A program made the position numbers and the translations under genes. A model generated the notes under the pieces. That model was given only the letters and a program-made list of their open reading frames with translations, made no database searches and was not told where the DNA came from. Source: DASVEG01 sp036380695 (GTDB taxonomy: Bacteria > Actinomycetota > Acidimicrobiia > Acidimicrobiales > CADCTF01). Taken from it: a stretch of DNA of 12,028 nucleotides. The DNA lies in NCBI GenBank assembly GCA_036380695.1, contig DASVEG010000349.1, positions 1 through 12,028 of the forward strand. Reading direction: 5' to 3'. Positions 7,761-12,028 of this stretch are shown here, in pieces. How positions within the stretch are numbered: position 1 is the first letter of the stretch; each line of letters opens with the position of its first letter.

Positions 7761-7766
7761 CGGGTC

Positions 7767-7772
7767 ACAGTA
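7767..7772 (-). promoter_or_regulatory. Candidate -10 element of the amino-acid dehydrogenase operon (leaderless)
   Basis: TACTGT on the minus strand is followed by 6 nt and then the GTG at 7760, predicting transcription start on the start codon. This independently supports the GTG at 7760 over the upstream in-frame GTG at 7781, which would lie upstream of the transcription start. Confidence 0.5.
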
Positions 7773-7876
7773 CCCGCACACCGTTTCCCCCTCCGGACGA
7801 GGGATGACTGGTACCGCCAGGGTGCGATGACTAGTTCGTACGGGTGTCCCAAATGACCTTCATGGGCTATCGACCG

Positions 7877-7886
7877 CAAACGTTTG
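7877..7886. promoter_or_regulatory. 10-bp perfect palindrome upstream of bldC, possible operator
   Basis: CAAACGTTTG reads the same on both strands and lies 45 bp before the bldC ATG, in the 171-bp divergent region shared with the amino-acid dehydrogenase. It is AT-richer than its surroundings. Position and symmetry suggest a dimer-binding site; the binding protein is unknown. Confidence 0.3.
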
Positions 7887-7892
7887 AGTCCG

Positions 7893-7898
7893 TACGTT
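7893..7898 (+). promoter_or_regulatory. Possible -10 element of bldC
   Basis: TACGTT (TANNNT form) lies 33 nt before the bldC ATG, giving a short leader that would include the GAAGGG ribosome-binding site. No matching -35 box is visible, so this is a weak call. Confidence 0.25.
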
Positions 7899-7931
7899 CG
7901 GGAAGGAAACGGACACTCCGAAGGGACACCG

Positions 7932-8129
7932 ATGGCCGATAGCCCCAATCCAGACGCACTTCTGACCCCGGCCGAAGTTGCTGCTCTGTTCCGCGTGAAC
8001 CCCAAGACGGTCACCCGCTGGGCACGCGCAGGCAAGATCACCGCCATCCGAACCCTCGGCGGGCACCGGCGCTTCCGCGCATCCGAGATCCGTCGGTGCC
8101 TCGAGCAAATGGAGCGTGAGGGCGCGTAG
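7932..8129 (+). CDS. bldC: BldC-type small MerR-like DNA-binding regulator
   Basis: The 65-aa protein is almost entirely one winged-helix domain: LLTPAEVAALFRVNPKTVTRWARAGKITAIRTLGGHRRFRASEIRRCLEQ. This matches Streptomyces BldC closely in the helix-turn-helix (PAEVA..FRV.PKTVTRWA.AGK) and the wing (IRTLGGHRR.R). BldC lacks the effector-binding and coiled-coil parts of classic MerR proteins. In Streptomyces it binds DNA cooperatively as head-to-tail oligomers on direct repeats and delays the onset of development. Its role in a non-sporulating relative would differ. The ATG at 7932 is chosen because GAAGGG lies 6 nt upstream and the family start is about 10 residues before LLTP. It is divergent from the amino-acid dehydrogenase and monocistronic, being followed by a strong hairpin. 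Confidence 0.93.
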   Translation: MADSPNPDALLTPAEVAALFRVNPKTVTRWARAGKITAIRTLGGHRRFRASEIRRCLEQMEREGA

Positions 8130-8158
8130 CTCCCGACGTTCATGTAGTTCCCTCCTGG

Positions 8159-8192
8159 CGAAGCCCCGGCCACCCCAGCGGCCGGGGCTTCG
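8159..8192 (+). terminator. Strong hairpin downstream of bldC, likely terminator
   Basis: A perfect 13-bp stem starts CGAAGCCCC and ends GGGGCTTCG, with an 8-nt loop (ACCCCAGC), 29 nt after the bldC stop. No T-run follows, as is often the case in high-GC actinobacteria. The outer stem GAAGCCC/GGGCTTC is the same as in the hairpin after the HAD gene at 10448. Confidence 0.7.
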
Positions 8193-8203
8193 TCGCGCCC
8201 ACG

Positions 8204-8215
8204 GGCAAATTTGCC
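8204..8215. promoter_or_regulatory. 12-bp perfect palindrome upstream of the malic enzyme, possible operator
   Basis: GGCAAATTTGCC is fully palindromic with an AT-only core in GC-rich DNA. It is centred about 37 bp before the chosen GTG of the malic-enzyme gene, after the bldC hairpin. No TANNNT hexamer lies close to the start, so this may mark the promoter or a regulator site. Confidence 0.35.
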
Positions 8216-8246
8216 ACCGCCCGCGTGGTGCAGGTCTCATGGGGAC

Positions 8247-9655
<1,409 letters not shown>

Positions 9656-9659
<4 letters not shown>

Positions 9660-10441
9660 ACCCAACCCTGCGAGCGGTCACGTTCGACCACTGGAACACG
9701 CTCGTGCACGAGCGGGTGGGGTCGACTCGGGACGCGCGGCTCGATGCGTGGCTCGGCATCCTCGAGGGTGTCGGGTTCGCGGTCGAACGGCAGCGGCTCG
9801 ACGCGGCGTTCGCCGTCTCCTGGGAGCGGTTCGTGTCGACGTGGGAGTCGAACCAGGCGCAGTACCGAAGCACCGAGGCTGCAGTCGACATCATCGAAGA
9901 GCTCGGGTTCGACCTGCCGCCTGGCGTGCACGACGAACTGGTCGAGGCGTTTGCCTCCGCGCCGTTGAGCGTCGACCTCATGCTCTGCGACGGTGCGGAG
10001 GAGTGCCTGCGCGCGTTGAAGGACGCGGGCCTGCGGCTGGGGATCGTGTGCGACGTCGGGATGACCCCTTCGACGGCGCTGCGCGCGAACCTCGAACGCA
10101 AGGGTGTGCTCGACCTGTTCGACCACTGGTCGTTCTCCGACGACGTCGGCGCGTACAAGCCGTCGCCGGCCATCTTCGAGCACGCGCTCGCTGGCCTCGG
10201 TGGCGTCGCGCCCGCGCAGGTCGCGCACGTGGGCGACCTCCGCCGCACCGACGTCGCCGGCGCGAAGGCGATGGGCATGGTGACCGTCCGGTACACAGGC
10301 GTGTTCGACGACGCGGGCGACGACGAGCAGGTCGCGACCGGTGCCGGCGTGGGCAGTGCGGGCGGTGGCGAGCTGCCGGAGGCCGACCACGTCGTCGCCG
10401 ACCTGCGCCAGATCCCCAAGGTGCTCGGCATCTGCGATTGA
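9656..10441 (+). CDS. HAD-like hydrolase with altered motif I
   Basis: The 261-aa product shows the haloacid-dehalogenase fold order. Motif I is VTFDHWNTLV (nucleophile Asp11), then a helical cap (about 20-105), motif II LGIVCDVGMTPS (128-139), motif III Lys168 in GAYKPSPAIFEHAL, and motif IV HVGDLRRTDVAGA (191-203, Asp194 and Asp199). The second Asp of the usual DxD, needed for acid/base catalysis in phosphatases, is Trp13, and the motif II Ser/Thr is Cys132. The substrate is therefore uncertain; a phosphatase name would be over-precise. The C-terminus has a Gly/Ala-rich insert (about 219-240) before EADHVVADLRQIPKVL. The GTG start overlaps the malic-enzyme stop (GTGA), so the two are probably translated together. 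A long hairpin follows 6 nt after the stop. Confidence 0.88.
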
Positions 10442-10447
10442 CGCGAC

Positions 10448-10483
10448 GAAGCCCTGGCAGAACCGAGTTCTGTCCAGGGCTTC
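10448..10483. terminator. Long hairpin between HAD gene and convergent tRNA genes, probably bidirectional terminator
   Basis: The stem is 10 bp (GAAGCCCTGG with CCAGGGCTTC) plus 6 bp (CAGAAC with GTTCTG), interrupted only by one bulged T at 10473, with a 3-nt CGA loop. It begins 6 nt after the HAD stop and ends 6 nt before the 3' end of tRNA-Phe, so it could stop transcripts from both directions. Neither side has a T-run. Confidence 0.75.
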
Positions 10484-10489
10484 CTGCAG

Positions 10490-10562
10490 TGGTCGGGACC
10501 GGCGTCGATCCGGTGACCTCGCGCTTTTCAGGCGCGCGCTCTACCAACTGAGCTACCCGACC
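10490..10562 (-). tRNA. tRNA-Phe (GAA)
   Basis: The 73-nt cloverleaf on the minus strand has acceptor GGTCGGG/CCCGACC, D stem GCTC/GAGC, anticodon stem CGCGC/GCGCG with loop CTGAAAA (anticodon GAA), T stem ACCGG/CCGGT and discriminator A. CCA is not encoded (CTG follows). The T loop reads ATCGACG, with A in place of the usual T at position 54. It lies 11 nt after the CCA of tRNA-Asp and is probably co-transcribed with it. Confidence 0.95.
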
Positions 10563-10573
10563 GAGAGGGGTGT

Positions 10574-10651
10574 TGGCGGTCCCGACGGGATTTGAACCCG
10601 CGACCTCCGGCTTGACAGGCCGGCGTGCACTCCAAACTGCACCACGGGACC
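10574..10651 (-). tRNA. tRNA-Asp (GTC), CCA encoded
   Basis: The minus-strand cloverleaf has acceptor GGTCCCG/CGGGACC, D stem GTGC/GCAC with a 10-nt loop, anticodon stem CCGGC/GCCGG with loop CTGTCAA (anticodon GTC), T loop TTCAAAT and discriminator G73. G73 is followed by an encoded CCA at 10576-10574. Without CCA the tRNA spans 10577-10651 (75 nt). The Asp-Phe order matches the Glu-Asp-Phe cluster I recall from mycobacteria, without the Glu gene directly upstream here. Confidence 0.95.
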
Positions 10652-10680
10652 AGTTGCTACCCGCCGAAGCGAGCCTCCGC

Positions 10681-10686
10681 AGGATA
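10681..10686 (-). promoter_or_regulatory. Candidate -10 element of the tRNA-Asp/Phe operon
   Basis: TATCCT on the minus strand predicts a start near 10674, about 23 nt before tRNA-Asp. A 7-bp inverted repeat (AGCGAGC at 10668-10674, GCTCGCT at 10690-10696) brackets it. No good -35 box is seen. Confidence 0.4.
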
Positions 10687-10717
10687 GCCGCTCGCTGCCG
10701 AGCCCCCGCCGCCGTCT

Positions 10718-10768
10718 CGTTCTGGGTGCAGAAATGCGCCCGTACAGCGCATTTCTGCACCCAGAACG
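10718..10768. repeat. 22-bp perfect inverted repeat with 7-nt spacer
   Basis: The left arm (10718-10739) begins CGTTCTGGGTGC and ends AAATGCGC; the right arm (10747-10768) is its exact reverse complement; the spacer is CCGTACA. It lies 22 nt downstream of the SRPBCC stop and upstream of the tRNA promoter. The arms are less GC-rich than the surroundings, and no T-run follows on either strand, so an interspersed palindromic element is as likely as a terminator. Confidence 0.85.
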
Positions 10769-10790
10769 CCTGGCGGGTTCCGTCGTCGCC

Positions 10791-11249
10791 CTATTCGACG
10801 AGCTGCGCGATGCGCTCCAGCGTCTTCTCCATGTTCTCGCGGGTGCGCGCGGGGAAGCCCAGGAGCCGGAGCCCGAGTCGTTGCCGGTCCTTGGTGATGT
10901 CCCACGACTCGCGGACCCTCGTGCCGCCGTCGACCCGCTCGAGCTCGTACCGCCAGATGCGCCCGCCGACGATCGACCCGGCCAGGCCGGGAGCTCGCGT
11001 CTGCCAGGTGATGCGACGGTTCTCCTCGTACTCGATGACCGTGTTGACCATCGAGTACGGCAGGCCCGCTCGCATCGACATGCCGAACGTCGACCCCAAC
11101 GTCAGGCGGCCGCCGCCTCCGTCCTTGGCTGCTTCGACGGCTCCGGAGCCGTCGATCAACGGGTGCTTTGCGGGGTCCGCGAGGAGCTCGAAGATGGCCT
11201 CGGGCGGCGCCGCGATCACGCGCTCGACGGTGACGACGTCGCTCGACAT
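10791..11249 (-). CDS. SRPBCC (START-like) domain protein
   Basis: The 152-aa product from ATG 11249 has the usual outline of small SRPBCC/polyketide-cyclase-like proteins. It opens with SSDVVTVERVIAAPPEAIFELLADPAKHPLIDGSG, has central beta strands (GSTFGMSM, NTVIEYEENRRITWQTRAPG, IWRYELERVDGGTRVRESWDI), and ends in a long amphipathic helix (ARTRENMEKTLERIAQLVE). Such proteins form a helix-grip cavity for hydrophobic ligands; no ligand or enzymatic activity can be inferred here. There is no signal peptide or membrane segment. A TAGGGT hexamer ends 6 nt before the ATG, so it may be leaderless and transcribed on its own. Palindromic sequences flank the gene on both sides. Confidence 0.88.
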   Translation of the reverse strand: MSSDVVTVERVIAAPPEAIFELLADPAKHPLIDGSGAVEAAKDGGGGRLTLGSTFGMSMRAGLPYSMVNTVIEYEENRRITWQTRAPGLAGSIVGGRIWRYELERVDGGTRVRESWDITKDRQRLGLRLLGFPARTRENMEKTLERIAQLVE

Positions 11250-11255
11250 GCGGCG

Positions 11256-11261
11256 ACCCTA
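11256..11261 (-). promoter_or_regulatory. Candidate -10 element of the SRPBCC gene (leaderless)
   Basis: TAGGGT on the minus strand is followed by 6 nt and the ATG at 11249, placing the predicted transcription start on the A of ATG. No ribosome-binding site is seen. Confidence 0.5.
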
Positions 11262-11296
11262 CGGCCCCCGGTCACCCTCGGCGATTCGCACGCCGC

Positions 11297-11348
11297 CGGT
11301 TTCGAGGCCGAGGGTTGCGGAATCCGCAACCCCCAGCCTCGAAAACCG
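11297..11348. repeat. Interrupted long palindrome, possible terminator of the metalloprotease gene
   Basis: An outer stem pairs CGGTTTCGAGGC with GCCTCGAAAACCG (one bulged A). After a 3x3 internal loop, an inner perfect 9-bp stem GGGTTGCGG/CCGCAACCC closes on AAT. It lies 26 nt downstream of the metalloprotease stop and upstream of the SRPBCC promoter. No T-run follows the stem in the minus direction, so terminator function is unproven. Confidence 0.75.
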
Positions 11349-11374
11349 AGCGACAGGGATTCTCGAGCCCGCGT

Positions 11375-12028
11375 CTAGTAGAGGGCGTTGACGCCGGCGA
11401 TGTCGCCGCTGGCGGGCGAGCGCTTCAGCGTCTCGCCGCTGTAGCCGTAGGCGTACATCGTCTCGAAGCGGGCGCCCGAGGGATGGCCGAGGCCGTACGT
11501 GTGCCCGAACTCGTGGGCGGCGATGTTCTGGACGTCGTACGCGCTGCCGGCGGTCTCGTAGCAGCCGTCGCCCTCGCTGCCGAGGTTCTGCCAGTTGACC
11601 GCGGTGTTGAAGATGGTGTCGCTCTCGACGAAGCCGTCGCTCCAACGCCACGTGTAGGTGACCGCGAGGGTGGTGCCGCCCGCCTTGCCGAACATCAGCT
11701 CGTAGGTGCGGTTGGCGGTCTGCTTCAGCGACGAGGTGGTGCTGGCCGCGACCGTGATGGCGGGCGCAGGCGACGCCTGCGACCACACGCTGAATCCGGA
11801 CTGCAGCGCGTTCATGGTCGCTGCGAGGTTGAGGTGTGCAGGAAGCGTCGTCGTGTTGAACAGCGCCGTGCGGGGACCGCCGACGACCCATCCGGTAGCG
11901 ACCCACGTGCCGGCCTCTGCGCCTGCATTCGTGCAGTTGGCGCCGCTCGACGGCGGGCCCGCCTTGTACTTGGCTTCGTTCACGCCGATGAGCACCGCGT
12001 AGGGCTTGTCGGGTGCCGCTTGTACCGC
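11375..12028 (-). CDS. Matrixin-like zinc metalloprotease, C-terminal part (5' end outside window)
   Basis: The frame is open from the window edge to the TAG at 11375 (217 codons visible). The zinc site HEFGHTYGLGH (visible residues 172-182) is the HExxHxxGxxH motif of metzincins, with the Met-turn in FETMYAY (Met191). This combination is typical of matrixin-type extracellular peptidases. The visible N-terminal part (AVQAAPDKPYAVLIGVNEAKYKAG...) looks like mature-protein sequence, so the start and a probable signal peptide lie outside the window; the GTG at 11995 is unlikely to be the start. The chain ends 15 residues after the SGETLKR segment, with no anchor. Two cysteines, at visible residues 32 and 156, could form a disulfide, as expected outside the cell. 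Confidence 0.88.
   Translation of the reverse strand, partial: AVQAAPDKPYAVLIGVNEAKYKAGPPSSGANCTNAGAEAGTWVATGWVVGGPRTALFNTTTLPAHLNLAATMNALQSGFSVWSQASPAPAITVAASTTSSLKQTANRTYELMFGKAGGTTLAVTYTWRWSDGFVESDTIFNTAVNWQNLGSEGDGCYETAGSAYDVQNIAAHEFGHTYGLGHPSGARFETMYAYGYSGETLKRSPASGDIAGVNALY

Noticed and set aside
7758..7781. Dehydrogenase start at the GTG at 7781 rather than 7760
   Set aside because: The extra residues (CGYCDP) are unlike the family, the predicted -10 element lies inside that stretch, and family residue numbering fits 7760.
8211..8246. Malic-enzyme start at TTG 8211
   Set aside because: The TTG sits inside the GGCAAATTTGCC palindrome and the added residues do not resemble related proteins; GTG 8247 fits better.
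10668..10696. AGCGAGC/GCTCGCT inverted repeat around the tRNA -10 candidate as an operator
   Set aside because: Seven-base arms of G/C-rich sequence with a 15-nt spacer are easily expected by chance here; noted only under the promoter.

Overview
The window is high-GC bacterial DNA whose gene content and order point to an actinobacterium, most likely a deep lineage such as Acidimicrobiia. The grounds are a BldC-type regulator, a fused E1 dehydrogenase, a Streptomyces-like purF/purM/valine-dehydrogenase/bldC neighbourhood, and several genes that appear to be transcribed leaderless. The taxonomic call is inference. It is mostly conserved chromosomal core; I see no phage, insertion sequence, CRISPR array or obvious defence cassette.

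Layout. (1) 1-548, minus: 5' part of a PHP-domain phosphoesterase, divergent from (2) purF and purM (572-3086, plus), which overlap by 8 bases and carry out the first and fifth steps of purine synthesis. The two divergent start codons are only 23 bp apart, and the gap holds two overlapping -10-like hexamers sharing one TA step. (3) 3122-7760, minus, in transcription order: a Leu/Val-type amino-acid dehydrogenase, a fused alpha-beta E1 2-oxoacid dehydrogenase (GTGA overlap), a five-TM membrane protein of unknown function, and pyrE. The first two fit consecutive steps of branched-chain amino-acid catabolism. (4) 7932-8129, plus: bldC, followed by a strong hairpin. (5) 8247-10441, plus: an ACT-domain NAD(P)-malic enzyme with an overlapping HAD-like gene, closed by a long hairpin. 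(6) 10490-10651, minus: tRNA-Asp then tRNA-Phe. (7) 10791-12028, minus: an SRPBCC-domain protein and the C-terminal part of a secreted-type matrixin-like metalloprotease.

The less ordinary content is between the genes. Five of the eight starts that have upstream intergenic DNA carry a TANNNT hexamer ending 6-8 nt before the start codon, the geometry of leaderless promoters. Two long near-perfect inverted repeats, a 22-bp perfect one at 10718-10768 and an interrupted one at 11297-11348, flank the SRPBCC gene. They look like interspersed palindromic elements or unusual terminators. Short perfect palindromes lie upstream of bldC and of the malic enzyme.

No wholly new multi-gene system is evident. 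The best leads are the symmetric divergent promoter, the recurring leaderless signature (with the same CGGTAGCCT nonamer at purF and pyrE), and the two palindromes.
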